From assembly GCF_018449545.1 (NCBI RefSeq), contig NZ_JAAVUR010000019.1, positions 1 to 64,000 of the forward strand: 64,000 nucleotides of DNA. Direction: 5' to 3'. Positions 38,125 to 48,340 of this stretch are shown piece after piece; position 1 is the stretch's first letter, and every line of letters starts with the position of its first letter. Made by a program: the position numbers and the translations under genes. The notes below the pieces were generated by a model, which had not been told where the DNA came from, did no database searches, and was given only the letters and a program-made list of their open reading frames with translations. The stretch is from Granulicella sp. dw_53. GTDB lineage: Bacteria; Acidobacteriota; Terriglobia; Terriglobales; Acidobacteriaceae.

Positions 38125-38874
38125 ATGAAACTGACAGGCAATACAGTCTTCATCACAGGCGGGGGATCAGGCATCGGGCGCGGTATTGCGGAGGCTCTCC
38201 ACAATACCGGCAACAAGGTCATCATCTCTGGCCGGCGGAAAAGCCTTCTGGACGAGGTGACTACGGCCAATCCGGGAATGGGATCCCTGAAGCTCGATAT
38301 CGAAAACGCATCCAGCATAGCGTCCGCTTCACAGACACTCATCGAGCGGTATCCAGACTTGAACGTCGTCTTCAACAACGCTGGCATCATGCAGTTTGAT
38401 GATGCGGCGGGCGCCATCGATGAAAACCTGCTAACTTCCACCATCACCACAAATCTGCTTGGTCCGATTCGTCTGACTTCGGCGCTGATCGAACATCTCA
38501 AGAAGCAGAAAGAAGCAGCGGTTCTCTACACCACCTCATGGTTGGCTTTCACTCCGTTCGCTCTTACCGCAGTGTATTGCTCGACAAAGGCTGCGCTGCA
38601 CTCCTATGCGTTATCCCAGCGCTACAAGCTGCGCGGGACCTCCGTGCGAGTCATCGAGATTGTTCCGCCCTGGACCCAGACCGACATGTTGAACAGCACG
38701 GAAGAACCTCGTGCGATACCGCTACAGGAGTGCCTTGACGAGACCATGCGCCTCCTGGGCACCGATGTAGACGAAGTTGTGCTCGACCGGGCAAAGCAAC
38801 TGCGCAACAATGTAGGCCCAAACGAACACCCTTATGTCATCGAGTTCAACAACTGGCTGCTTGGAGTGGAGTAG
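38125..38874 (+). CDS. Short-chain dehydrogenase/reductase (DltE-like)
   Basis: 249 residues from the ATG at 38125, preceded by AAGGA, with an earlier in-frame ATG at 38098. The NAD(P)-binding TGGGSGIG lies at 11-18, then NNAG (84-87), catalytic Ser138 and Tyr151-x-x-x-Lys155 in YCSTKAAL. The C-terminal half resembles the DltE-like oxidoreductase group. The substrate is unknown. The divergent AraC gene with a 255-bp spacer suggests local regulation. Confidence 0.87.
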   Translation: MKLTGNTVFITGGGSGIGRGIAEALHNTGNKVIISGRRKSLLDEVTTANPGMGSLKLDIENASSIASASQTLIERYPDLNVVFNNAGIMQFDDAAGAIDENLLTSTITTNLLGPIRLTSALIEHLKKQKEAAVLYTTSWLAFTPFALTAVYCSTKAALHSYALSQRYKLRGTSVRVIEIVPPWTQTDMLNSTEEPRAIPLQECLDETMRLLGTDVDEVVLDRAKQLRNNVGPNEHPYVIEFNNWLLGVE

Positions 38875-38896
38875 TTCAGCGCTTCTGGGGCTGAAC

Positions 38897-39067
38897 CACC
38901 CCGGAGGCGAATTGTTATGCGCAGTGACTGATGCTTCTGGAAACGTCTGGGTTTCGAATAACACTGGTGGAACTTTCACCCAAGTCGTCGGCTTTGCTGC
39001 GTCAACCATTCTACCCCTTGCCGCAGCATCCTATTGGTCAGTTACCCTTAGAGCGTGTTCACGTTGA
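38897..39067 (+). pseudogene. C-terminal crumb of an NHL/beta-propeller protein
   Basis: The frame overlapping the end of the SDR gene reads ELLCAVTDASGNVWVSNNTG and GTFTQVVGFAASTILPLAAA. The 'A-x-D-A-S-G-N-V-W-V-x-N-N-x-G' blade followed by 'V-V-G-x-A-A-x-x-x-x-P-L-A' is the usual end of large secreted NHL-repeat proteins in Acidobacteriota. Only one blade remains. Confidence 0.5.
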
Positions 39068-39625
39068 CGAAGAGCTTTGACGATGAGAGCGAAGTTAGGG
39101 AAGTCAAGGATGAGCACATCGAGCTTCTCAAATCGGGATAATGCACTCAATTTGAGCGCCTCGTCCTCGGGTATCATGTGCACTGAAAAGTGGAAGCGCT
39201 TGAATGGTGTGGCCAGATTAAAAGTGATCTTGGACGGGGATATTGGGCTCATTCGTGAGAATGGAGAGTCTGTCTGCATCCAGTGCGTTAACCGAGGCAA
39301 GTCTGGCTAGTACTTCAGCTTCCTCTCAGGCGAGCTCGTAGAGTTCATTCGCAAACGATGCGCAAATCTATCTATACTTCTATGATTCCTCAAGATCGAG
39401 AGGGGGCGAGTCTCTCGGATATGAGTGCCGCCTTAAGTCAGTCATCGAGTTGCCGATGAAAGTCGCATTACGAAGCGCATAGGGACTGCTTCCGGTGCGT
39501 CAGGCGGCGGTCGGACTCTATGGCGCCGAGTTGGCGGTCAAGGCGGTGTGTGCAATGTCTTTGTGCGAAGTCGTGGAAGTTCCGCTATCACAGGGCGGGC
39601 GTAACCATGATCGGTTGTGCGAGAG
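39068..39625. other. Intergenic, nothing recognised
   Basis: Two opposite open frames around 39031-39310 shadow each other and match no known family. The end of the GH106 gene on the minus strand borders this stretch. Confidence 0.4.
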
Positions 39626-42535
39626 TCACCGGAATGCTGCCTTTGAGAATTTGTTCTGTGACTTGTATACTCTGGCCGGTGGGAAAGCTATCTCGACAAC
39701 TACCGGACCGATCAGACCAGAGGGGTATAGCGGTGTCTCCGAATTGAATTTATGAGCATTGGTTTCTGTCAATCGCTCACTGGTTGGCAGGCTGGCATCG
39801 CCGATGAGGCGGTTTGGCCATAGGTTCACCACCTTGATCTCCAGATCATTCTCGCCTTTCCGCGCCGCGCTGCTGATATCGATGCGCGCGGGCTTCGTCC
39901 AAACCATACCAAGCATCTTCCCATTCAAACGCACCTCTGCCTCCTCGTGTACTTCGCCCAGATTGAGCAGCAGCTTCTGCCCACGCACCGGTGCTGTGCC
40001 CAAATGAAACTGCTTCCGATAGACAGCTTCGCCAGAGTAGTAGCGGATACCGCTTTCCGGCCGCGTTGTCCAGTCCGTCAGTTTGTTGAAGGTCTGTGGC
40101 TGAGCGGGTCCGCGAAGTTTCGCATCGAAGCTCACTTGCCATGTACCAGTCAGCGTCAATATGGGAGACAATCTGAATTCGTTGGTGGAGGTCGAGCCGT
40201 TACGTGTGCTCGCGATCTTGCGACGAAAGATCACGAACATCGAGCCGCGCGGCTTGAACACAAGGGGCACGGTTGTGACGCCGTCGTGCTGTATGAATGC
40301 CGGTGCATCACGAATCTCGCCCGTGACCGGGTCCCAGAGCTCGGGCTGCCTGCCGGTTATCCGAAAGCTTGCCGCAATCTTTTCCGGTGTTGTCCAGCGG
40401 CTTGTGACGTAATAGATGTCGGTGTCCGTCATGTGCCGGTGAATCCAGTCGATCTCGCCCTCCTCGCTCAGATCCGTGAAGGCAAAGTCAGGTCGAAGAT
40501 GCAGCAATTTCAGCGCCTCGATTGGATCGCCTGAAAAGATACGGCCGGGTTTGAGGCGGTCGGTTAGGCTCCCGCCCCACAGTTTCGTCACCAAGGCATC
40601 AAAGTCTCTCTGCTGGTTATAACTGGTCATTAGTCCAGCCATGCCGGCCGGTGGCGGCCCTACAACAACAGCTCCCGCATCCACTAACGATGCAATCTTT
40701 CGCAATGCCTCGAGCGCCATCCGGTCCTTCGAAGGCAGCACGAGGATACGGTAGGTCATACCGTCCGGCAGGGCCAGAAGCCCGTTATGTGTAGAGACGC
40801 GTAACAAAAGAGCGTCGACGTTGATGTTGTCGTGATCGTAGCCGGGGGCAGGAAAACTCTTCTTGCGCTGCTCCAGTTGGCCGATGGCGTCGCCACGATA
40901 ATAGAGCACGTCGGCCGTAAATCGGCCCTGTTGCAGTAGAAAGGCTGCGCGGCCGAGATAGGTGTTGAATGCTGGGGTCTGGTCCCACCATGTGGTGCCG
41001 CGTTCGTAATGGGTTCCGGCGAAGTACACATAGCCGGGCCTCGCGGTTACTGAGGGTGATTGGCTGAAGTTATGAATGAAATTGAGATTGCAGCCTTCCG
41101 TGAATCCCTGGTCGGCAGAGTCCTTCATGTCGAAGAAGGTATCTTCCCAATGGGGGCCAACGGAGGTGAAGCTCTCGCACCCGATGATACGCTGCCCATA
41201 TACATGTCCGGAGGATGCGGCATCATGCGTCAGGAAACGGCGATCCGGCGTGGGCCGATGTTGTGACGGAACCCAGAACTCCCCCATGGGAACGTTGATG
41301 TGCGCTGCGTTCTGCTCCGGATCCAGTTCGCCTGAATTGGGACCGGCTGCCTCGGAGTATGACACCAGTCCATTGCGGCGTGCCAGCTCTGCAAGGTGAG
41401 CATAATGGTTCTCCGCAATTAGGTCTGCGACGGTGCGATAGTAGTCGCGTCGCACGCCGTCTGCTTCGTCGCTACCTCCTAGGTTGACGCCGGCCAGGGC
41501 GGGAAGCCACGCTTTGAGGTCATAGCCACGGCGGCGTTGAAACTCTGCCGCAAACTTCATGGTCCACGTAGACGCGCCGGCCTCCCAGCTATCGTCTTCA
41601 ATGCCATAAAGCCCACGTCGTTCGTCAGGCGTCATCTCCTGTAGCAGCCGGCCGATGGTCGCGTTCCATGTATGGTCGAGTGCCTGAGCCCGCATTGCGT
41701 CGGTATACAAACCCCATGCATTGGTCATGCGTGTGGGTTCGTAGCAGAAGCGGAGCACGCGCCATTTGCCGTTCGGGGCAGACCAATGAAGGCGGCCTGC
41801 CGCATCGACGTGACTGCTTATGTCAATAACATCTGCAGAGGCGATTTGTGCCCGGTCAGGCATTGCCAGCACCACAATCGGATGCAGGGTTTCCGGATGG
41901 TCGCCGACCTCCGAACGCTCTGCCACCATCGAGACAACCGAGACACGGCTGGTAGGAACGGCGTGTTTCGGTGCGGCAAGCAATATGTCCATGTCCTCGC
42001 CGCCGTTTAACGTTGTCTCTGACCAGATTAGGCGCTGCTGGCTGTCCTCCAGCGCGATGTCGCCGGAGGTACTGGCCAAGCCGACTGTAAGCACTAGCTT
42101 CACTCCAAGTCTCGCGGCCTCCTTCGCTGCGAAGCGTACCATCTCGCGTGACTTCGGCTGCCACGAGGGCATGGGCGGTTCCGGGATGGGCGTGAAGTGC
42201 GCGTCCGCAAAATCGCTTGTTGGTTCCCGCCGGTATTCCTTGTGACCCACTACCATACGCTGGGTCGCCTCCATGCCTCCGCCAACGCCGCTATCGTAAA
42301 GGATCGCGCCCTCAATACCCTTGCTGTGCATGGCTTCCAGGTCTGCTGTGATCGCCTCATGTGTTGTCTCGACGCGGAGCCACATCCAGAAGACCCATGG
42401 CCGCGCCGTTGCAGGCGGCGTGTGGAAGCCTTGGTCGAGTGAAGTGGGATTCTTGGCTTGTGCCGACAGCGAAAATGATACAAGGCAGGCCAGCAGGATG
42501 GAACCGATACAGCGGATATGGCTGGAGGAAGGCAT
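39626..42535 (-). CDS. Secreted GH106-family alpha-L-rhamnosidase-like enzyme
   Basis: 969 residues with a signal peptide ending LSAQA. The N-terminal half of the GH106 fold reads ARPWVFWMWLRVETTHEAIT, LEAMHSKGIEGAILYD, EDDSWEAGASTWTMKFAAEF and NVPMGEFWVP. The C-terminal beta-sandwich ends NGKMLGMVWTKPARIDIS, VVNLWPNRLIGDASLP, YPSGLIGPVVVEI. GH106 enzymes cut alpha-L-rhamnose from pectin (rhamnogalacturonan) and other glycans. It is divergent from the CE15 cluster at 43284. A longer paralogue (1094 residues) lies at 60355. Confidence 0.85.
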   Translation of the reverse strand: MPSSSHIRCIGSILLACLVSFSLSAQAKNPTSLDQGFHTPPATARPWVFWMWLRVETTHEAITADLEAMHSKGIEGAILYDSGVGGGMEATQRMVVGHKEYRREPTSDFADAHFTPIPEPPMPSWQPKSREMVRFAAKEAARLGVKLVLTVGLASTSGDIALEDSQQRLIWSETTLNGGEDMDILLAAPKHAVPTSRVSVVSMVAERSEVGDHPETLHPIVVLAMPDRAQIASADVIDISSHVDAAGRLHWSAPNGKWRVLRFCYEPTRMTNAWGLYTDAMRAQALDHTWNATIGRLLQEMTPDERRGLYGIEDDSWEAGASTWTMKFAAEFQRRRGYDLKAWLPALAGVNLGGSDEADGVRRDYYRTVADLIAENHYAHLAELARRNGLVSYSEAAGPNSGELDPEQNAAHINVPMGEFWVPSQHRPTPDRRFLTHDAASSGHVYGQRIIGCESFTSVGPHWEDTFFDMKDSADQGFTEGCNLNFIHNFSQSPSVTARPGYVYFAGTHYERGTTWWDQTPAFNTYLGRAAFLLQQGRFTADVLYYRGDAIGQLEQRKKSFPAPGYDHDNINVDALLLRVSTHNGLLALPDGMTYRILVLPSKDRMALEALRKIASLVDAGAVVVGPPPAGMAGLMTSYNQQRDFDALVTKLWGGSLTDRLKPGRIFSGDPIEALKLLHLRPDFAFTDLSEEGEIDWIHRHMTDTDIYYVTSRWTTPEKIAASFRITGRQPELWDPVTGEIRDAPAFIQHDGVTTVPLVFKPRGSMFVIFRRKIASTRNGSTSTNEFRLSPILTLTGTWQVSFDAKLRGPAQPQTFNKLTDWTTRPESGIRYYSGEAVYRKQFHLGTAPVRGQKLLLNLGEVHEEAEVRLNGKMLGMVWTKPARIDISSAARKGENDLEIKVVNLWPNRLIGDASLPTSERLTETNAHKFNSETPLYPSGLIGPVVVEIAFPPARVYKSQNKFSKAAFR

Positions 42536-43283
42536 TGTGATGCTCCGGCGGTAACGACTTACGGCAAGGTATCATCTCTCATTGGTAGTTGCTCGACGTA
42601 ATCTTGCTATTTCGTAATACGGAATTATCTCTTCTGAGGAAGGGACGTTTGTTTTACCTCAGGTAGCTGTTGCTATTCAAATCCTTGTCCGGGGGCCCGG
42701 ATGGTTTCGTAGCATGGCACTTGGAGATTGGCCGCCGAGGGGTGGCGCTCGCTCCGAACGACGGGCCGCTGTTGCAGAGGATCTCGAGTCGAATCGCTCG
42801 CGACAGGACCTAGGAACAAAACAATCCGTAAGCGGATGCATCCTTCGATGCTAAATGGTGGCACATAACCGGTAGTAGTCTGCGCCTTACTGATTTTGAG
42901 ACTGGCGAAATCACTGCGGTCTAGATCGGTCGAAGTAGTCAAGGAATTTGTTCAGCGAGCCTGTGATGTATGCACCGCTATTACGATTGCAGAGATTCAT
43001 CGCACTTGCGAACGAATACATAACATCTTCAACAAAATTGAAAACATTTCTTGACAACTTTGGAAAGCAAAGGATAGGCTTCGCGGCGATCTAATTTCCA
43101 AGTCAAACTAAACCGCAAACTTAAAAATTCAAGTTTTGATCAATTTTGCAAAACGCAGCTGGAATAGCGACATTCAATTTCATTTGAATCGCGAATAAAA
43201 GATTGATCGCATAGGGCCATGCAATGAAAACAACCTAAGACGCAAAGTGCTAGACAGCTTCAACGTCTGGACTAAGGAGAAGT
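42536..43283. other. Long divergent intergenic region between GH106 and the CE15 cluster
   Basis: No gene is supported. The right part (about 42960-43250) is AT-rich and is the probable promoter and leader of the esterase cluster. It contains the candidate promoter listed separately. Small open frames at 42673-42942 have no recognised content. Confidence 0.45.
43051..43080 (+). promoter_or_regulatory. Candidate sigma-70 promoter for the CE15 cluster
   Basis: A perfect TTGACA at 43051-43056 is followed after 18 bases by TAGGCT, a poor -10 element. The surrounding sequence is AT-rich and no other good -35 box was seen. A start here would leave a leader of about 200 bases. Confidence 0.3.
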
Positions 43284-45785
43284 ATGAAAGGCAAACAATC
43301 GCGAACTATGTGGGTGGCTGCTGCGCTGCTCTTGATTCTTGGATACCCCATTGTGGCCGCTGCGCAGCGGACTCCAGATTGCTCGGTCGCGCCATGGAAT
43401 GTGCCGACTGGAAACGCCACCGCCGCGACGACTGCAGCTCAAGATCAGCAGCACATGCTTTGCATTCAAGGGCTGCGTCAGCCTGATGCGGCATCGAATC
43501 CCTCGGTCTCTGCAACACGAGTTGGTGATCCTCATGCACCTGTGAATGCGTGGCCTGGCACCGTGGCCTCACCCGAAGCCAGCAATTGGACCGACGCCCT
43601 CGGACATGTTGTCGTGCGTTGGGGTTGGGGACTTTGGACAACTTATGACGATAGCCAAAGCGGTGGAACCGCCAACGTTCTTTGCAATGGCACCTCCCCA
43701 TGCACCCCAGCCCTAGAAAAGAGCACATCGACGGGTGGTTCAATGAGCGGATATGGCGACTATGGCCTATCCGAAACGACTTCGAACGGTCAGCCAATCG
43801 TGGGCGCAAGACCTTACCCTACGGGCAACGCTCCCTTAGGCCCCGGTGGAACTACCATCTGCACATCGCCTGGTTGTTTGGCGACAGGTTCTTATACCCC
43901 GATCGATATCTTTACCATGAAGGACGGCGTTACCAAAATTACGAAGAGTAAGGACTGGTGGCTCAAACGTCGTCCCGAACTTATGGAGTTGGTTCAGAAG
44001 GAGATGTACGGTTACAAGATTCCTGACTCTGTGGCTCCCGCGATCACCTGGACGATCGGAGGTGTGACTACAGGAACTCAAACCGGCACCATCGGTTGTA
44101 TCACTTCGGGCACGACCTGCCCCGGGGGTACCATCACGGATGGAAAGACTTATGCCTATAGGGCAAAGACCTATACCGGGACGGTTTCTATAGATAGATA
44201 TCCAGCAGTTAGAAATAGACCTTCAATCACGGTTAACTGTCGCTTTCCTGCGAATGCTACAGGAAAGGTTCCGGTATTCATCGGCATCGGCGGGGCGAAC
44301 ACTCTATTCCAATACACAGCTCCTTTGGGGTATGGTGCATGCGGCTATAGCCAGACTGCGCTGCAGGCAGATGCTGGTGGTGCCGCTACAACCAGTTATC
44401 TAAGTGGTTTGATTAACCAGGGGAACTGGAGGCAACCTACGGATGCCGGAACACTACAGATCTGGGCCTGGGGTGTAAGCCGCATTATTGATGAATTTGG
44501 GAGCGATCCCGATCCGATTGGTCCCGACCCCGACAAGGTCGCAGTAGAAGGGCACTCGCGTAACGGTAAGGCTACTCTCGTAGCCGCAGCAATGGATGAT
44601 CGTGTCGTCGCTGCGCTTCCAAGCTGTGGTGGGGCCGGTGGAGCGGCTCCCATTCGTCGCCACTTCGGTGAAAGCATCGAGTCCATTGTGGGTAGCGGAG
44701 AGTACTACTGGATGGACGGATACCTAATGAACTACGCCGGCCCAGCCTGTCAGACTAACCCGAGCGTAGGTAAACCCGGTTGCACGCCGGCCTTTTTCCC
44801 ACGCAAGGTGCAAGAGCTCGATGTTGATGCGCCAGAAGTCATGTCCCTGGTTGCACCTCGTGCCATTATGACGAATGGTGGAACGGATACCCCGAATGGT
44901 GGTGGCGATGCATGGCAGGACCCTCGTGGTATGTATCTCTCCGGCGCAGTTTCAGGTCCTGTGTGGCAACTGCTTGGATGGCCGGGGCAGGTCATCCCCG
45001 CGGACACGATATTTACGAGCAATCCAACCAGCTATACGAATGGCGAATCCATTGGTGGTACGCCACCATTCAATACCGCCTTCATCGATGGAACAGTGGG
45101 TTGGAGACGTCACTCCCAGGGACATACTGATGTTCCGGAGTGGCCTGTATTTGTCACGTTCGCCTCAAAGTATTTGAACGACGTACGTCCGGTCATCACT
45201 GCGGGCCAAGTTTTCACGTTGCCTGCTTCATCGTCGGTAGTAGGCGAAGTGAAGGGTACTGACGGTGGCGGTGGTCATATTACTAACTGGCAGATCAAAG
45301 GCGGCGACGGCGCGTACGCGTTCGATATCGACTCGGCTACTGGCCAAATCACAGTTGCAGATCGTACTAAGCTTAACGGCGCGTCTTCCTACGTCCTCAC
45401 ATTAATGGCAAGCGACGGCATTCTACCCGCTCACGATACGACCGTAACCATCAATGCTCCAGCCGCAGTAGTAGGAACAATCCAATTGATCACGACAACA
45501 AGCTTGCTAAGGCAGATTGACGGAAGCTATCTGGCTACTGTGACTGTGAAGAATATGGGTACTGGTACGGCGAAAGATGTGGCTTTGACCAGCAGCGTCC
45601 TTGGGGCGGCGAGTGGAACGCCGATTGCTCAGGCGCTGATCAGCATCCCGCCGGCGGGCATCGCTGTAGCGACAGTAATTTTCCCTGCGAGTGCGGGGAA
45701 CTCTGGAGCGGCAGTGATTCAAAAAATCATGGGTACTTATACCGGCGGAGCCTTTGGTGGTTCTTCGCGCGCCATACTGCCCTAA
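43284..45785 (+). CDS. Secreted CE15-family glucuronoyl-esterase-like protein, copy 1
   Basis: 833 residues. AAGGAG lies 4 bases before the ATG. A signal peptide ends at about residue 28 (AAAQ). The alpha/beta-hydrolase domain carries the bacterial CE15 nucleophile motif VEGHSRNGKATL (Ser425), LPSCGGAGGAAPIRRHFGES with a likely catalytic Glu, and a late His in RRHSQGHTDVPEW. After the esterase come a cadherin-like segment (about 630-720) and a CARDB-like domain (YLATVTVKNMGTGTAKDVAL) ending MGTYTGGAFGGSSRAILP. CE15 enzymes split the ester between lignin alcohols and glucuronoxylan. It is the first gene of a tandem [CE15 + PEP-CTERM] duplication. Confidence 0.85.
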   Translation: MKGKQSRTMWVAAALLLILGYPIVAAAQRTPDCSVAPWNVPTGNATAATTAAQDQQHMLCIQGLRQPDAASNPSVSATRVGDPHAPVNAWPGTVASPEASNWTDALGHVVVRWGWGLWTTYDDSQSGGTANVLCNGTSPCTPALEKSTSTGGSMSGYGDYGLSETTSNGQPIVGARPYPTGNAPLGPGGTTICTSPGCLATGSYTPIDIFTMKDGVTKITKSKDWWLKRRPELMELVQKEMYGYKIPDSVAPAITWTIGGVTTGTQTGTIGCITSGTTCPGGTITDGKTYAYRAKTYTGTVSIDRYPAVRNRPSITVNCRFPANATGKVPVFIGIGGANTLFQYTAPLGYGACGYSQTALQADAGGAATTSYLSGLINQGNWRQPTDAGTLQIWAWGVSRIIDEFGSDPDPIGPDPDKVAVEGHSRNGKATLVAAAMDDRVVAALPSCGGAGGAAPIRRHFGESIESIVGSGEYYWMDGYLMNYAGPACQTNPSVGKPGCTPAFFPRKVQELDVDAPEVMSLVAPRAIMTNGGTDTPNGGGDAWQDPRGMYLSGAVSGPVWQLLGWPGQVIPADTIFTSNPTSYTNGESIGGTPPFNTAFIDGTVGWRRHSQGHTDVPEWPVFVTFASKYLNDVRPVITAGQVFTLPASSSVVGEVKGTDGGGGHITNWQIKGGDGAYAFDIDSATGQITVADRTKLNGASSYVLTLMASDGILPAHDTTVTINAPAAVVGTIQLITTTSLLRQIDGSYLATVTVKNMGTGTAKDVALTSSVLGAASGTPIAQALISIPPAGIAVATVIFPASAGNSGAAVIQKIMGTYTGGAFGGSSRAILP

Positions 45786-45821
45786 CTTCAGTTCCCACAA
45801 TAACTATTTACGGAGAAGAGC

Positions 45822-46097
45822 ATGAATCGTAAATTGACCTTTGCCGTGGTATTGCTGCTGCTGACGAGTGGGTTATCGTCGGCGGCAGCATACGCCGACA
45901 CTTTCACTATCACTCTGAACAATCCTCAAGCTGGCTATTTCGGAGACGGACTAGGTTACATCGCAGCTGTTTTCGCTCCTGCGTCTAGTTGCCTACTTGG
46001 CATCGAGGTTGTGCTCGCCTTCTTTGTGCTCAAGAAGCTACACCGGAAACTCATCTCGGTTGAAAATTATTTCATCGGGAGGCCAGAATGCGATTAA
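45822..46097 (+). pseudogene. PEP-CTERM-type protein with internal deletion
   Basis: 91 codons. The start MNRKLTFAVVLLLLTSGLSS matches the intact PEP-CTERM protein at 48341, and the first ~50 residues align. After AVFAPA the sequence jumps to SSCLLGIEVVLAFFVLKKLH, which corresponds to the C-terminal PSSLLLLGTG membrane helix and basic tail of the intact copy. About 90 residues between are missing and the Pro-Glu-Pro is no longer clean. A good ribosome binding site (CGGAGA) is kept. Its end overlaps the start of the second CE15 gene by 10 bases. Confidence 0.7.
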
Positions 46098-48322
46098 TAA
46101 AATATGCATTCGTAGTATGTGCATCGCTGTGCTTTCTCGCTTTTTGTGGAGGAGAGGCGTTCGCGCAAAGTCCACCGTGTACCTTTCCGAGCGTACCACC
46201 ATCCACTGTCACTAGTCAGCAGGATCACGACCAGATGATGTGCCAGGTCGGCGTGACCTCTCCTGCGCTTCCATCGAAACTCATTGATCCGAATCAACCG
46301 CCCGATACATTTCCAAAGAGCGCCACCGCGCCCCAAGGGGATTGGCAAAATGCATATGGGCATACCATTACTCGATCTGATTGGGGGCTTTGGAATAACT
46401 ACGACGACGATCTCAATGGCGTATTGCCTAGCGGTAGTGACGGGATGACGCTCGGTGCTCCGGATTCCTGGAGAGTCTTTGACGATCCTTCGGGCCCGAA
46501 CTCACCCTACTCGCAGGGTAGTTACACGCCTATCGATCTTCTTACGATGGATGATGGAACTCCAGTTGTCTATCCAGAAGATTGGTGGACCAAACGTCGG
46601 CCAGAGATCGTAAAAGATCTCGAAACCGAAATGTACGGCTTTCCTGCGGACCAGAGCTTGTGGCCTGCAATTACATGGAGTGTAGGTCCTTCGACTAGCG
46701 GCGCCAACAGTGGGGTTGCCTATATCCAAAGGACGATCACCGGTACAATTTCCACGGCCAGTTACCCGCAGGTAAGAAATAAACCGAGCATAACCTGTCA
46801 GCTTTGGACGCCTGCTGCGTTGGCAGGAACGAAAGTTCCTGTATTGATTACTCTGGGTAATGCGAATGCCTCTTATTGGCAGTTTGTGGCATCCCAAGGC
46901 TGGGGTCTTTGCAGCTACAGCCCTACGGCCGTTCAGGCTGATTCAGGTGCGGGTCTTTCCAGTTACCTGATTGGATTAGTGAATAAGGGGCAGTGGAGAA
47001 AACCAAGTGATTGGGGTGCTCTGGGAGCTTGGGCCTGGGGTGCCAGCCGTTTAATCGACTACTTCGAACAGGCAAACGATCCCAACGTTGATGCCACTCG
47101 AATAGGCCTGGAAGGCCATTCGCGTTATGGGAAGGCCACCCTTCTCGCAGTTGCCCTGGATCAACGCTTTGCGTTCTCTTATCCAAGTTCTGGTGGAGCT
47201 GGGGGCACAGCGGTAGGCCGTAGGCACTGGGGTGAAGAACTTGAGGGGGTCATGTCTGGAAGCTCTGAGTATCACTGGATGGCCGGAAATTTCTTCAATT
47301 ACGTAGGTCCATTGCATGGTCCTGCTCCGGGTACAGTATCGGTGGATGGAAATGGGACCCATCCAGGTGCCTATTTGCCACGAAAGTACGAAAATTTGAA
47401 GGTAGATTCGTATTCCCTGTTTGCCCTTATCGCACCACGTCAAACGTTTACCAATTCGGGTACCCATGACTCATGGGAGGACAACTATGGTCAATTCCGT
47501 TCGACCGTGCTGGCCAGCCCTGTCTACGAGTTCCTTGGAATGAAGGGAGTGATCATTGCTCCAGACCCGAAACCTGTGGTGAATGTTGCTTACATCAGTG
47601 GTGACATCGGCTTTCGTTACCACGACGGCGGCCACGTCGATAACCTTGACTTTCCTGCATTCGTTCAAATGGCGACACCATATCTCAACGACCACTCGCC
47701 TATCGTCAATGCTGGACAGAACTTCACTCTTGGTGCTGGTCCAGTGCATTCGATTGGGACACTGAAAGGAAGTGATCTAGATGGGGATAGGTTGGTTACA
47801 TGGCAGATTAAAGGGGGAGACGGTGTAGGCATCTTTAGGCTGAATGCCTCCACAGGAGCGATCACACTCCCGGACCCGACTCTAGTCGATACCTCGCGAA
47901 CTATGCCCTACACGCTCACGGTATGGGCAAGTGATGGGAGGCGTTGGAGCAAAGATACAAATATAACTATTACTCCTGCAGCGATCGCCGCCGGAAATCC
48001 TCAGCTTGTTACTACGAGCAGCTTCACCAAGGAGCGCGACGGATCTTATCTGGCGACTGTGAGCGTCAAGAACATAGGGATGGGAACAGCTAAGAATGTT
48101 TATCTGACAGGTAGTTCACTAGGATCTGTGAGTGGTTCTCCGGCGTCGGTACCGTTGGTGAACATCCCTCCAGAAGGTTTTGTTTCCACCACGATCTCTT
48201 TTCCTCCAACCGCGGGAGTAGCGGGGACGATAGTAGTGGAAAAATTGACGGGCATCTACACCGGTGGGACGTTCGGCGGCTCAATTCGCGCCATACTGCC
48301 AAACATACAGCCAGCCTCATAA
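46088..48322 (+). CDS. Secreted CE15-family glucuronoyl-esterase-like protein, copy 2
   Basis: 744 residues. GGGAGG lies just before the ATG at 46088, and a signal peptide ends GEAFAQ. The architecture is that of copy 1: LGLWNNYDD-type N-terminal segment, WWTKRRPEIVKDLETEMYGF, nucleophile motif LEGHSRYGKATL (Ser345), SSGGAGGTAVGRRHWGEEL with a likely catalytic Glu, a late His in YHDGGHVDNLDF, a cadherin-like part, a CARDB-like domain (YLATVSVKNIGMGTAKNVYL) and the shared tail TGIYTGGTFGGSIRAILP. It is shorter in the N-terminal third. It probably acts on glucuronoxylan or pectin uronosyl esters, with a possibly different preference from copy 1. Confidence 0.87.
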   Translation: MRLIKYAFVVCASLCFLAFCGGEAFAQSPPCTFPSVPPSTVTSQQDHDQMMCQVGVTSPALPSKLIDPNQPPDTFPKSATAPQGDWQNAYGHTITRSDWGLWNNYDDDLNGVLPSGSDGMTLGAPDSWRVFDDPSGPNSPYSQGSYTPIDLLTMDDGTPVVYPEDWWTKRRPEIVKDLETEMYGFPADQSLWPAITWSVGPSTSGANSGVAYIQRTITGTISTASYPQVRNKPSITCQLWTPAALAGTKVPVLITLGNANASYWQFVASQGWGLCSYSPTAVQADSGAGLSSYLIGLVNKGQWRKPSDWGALGAWAWGASRLIDYFEQANDPNVDATRIGLEGHSRYGKATLLAVALDQRFAFSYPSSGGAGGTAVGRRHWGEELEGVMSGSSEYHWMAGNFFNYVGPLHGPAPGTVSVDGNGTHPGAYLPRKYENLKVDSYSLFALIAPRQTFTNSGTHDSWEDNYGQFRSTVLASPVYEFLGMKGVIIAPDPKPVVNVAYISGDIGFRYHDGGHVDNLDFPAFVQMATPYLNDHSPIVNAGQNFTLGAGPVHSIGTLKGSDLDGDRLVTWQIKGGDGVGIFRLNASTGAITLPDPTLVDTSRTMPYTLTVWASDGRRWSKDTNITITPAAIAAGNPQLVTTSSFTKERDGSYLATVSVKNIGMGTAKNVYLTGSSLGSVSGSPASVPLVNIPPEGFVSTTISFPPTAGVAGTIVVEKLTGIYTGGTFGGSIRAILPNIQPAS

Positions 48323-48340
48323 CCAGTTATGGAGACGAAC

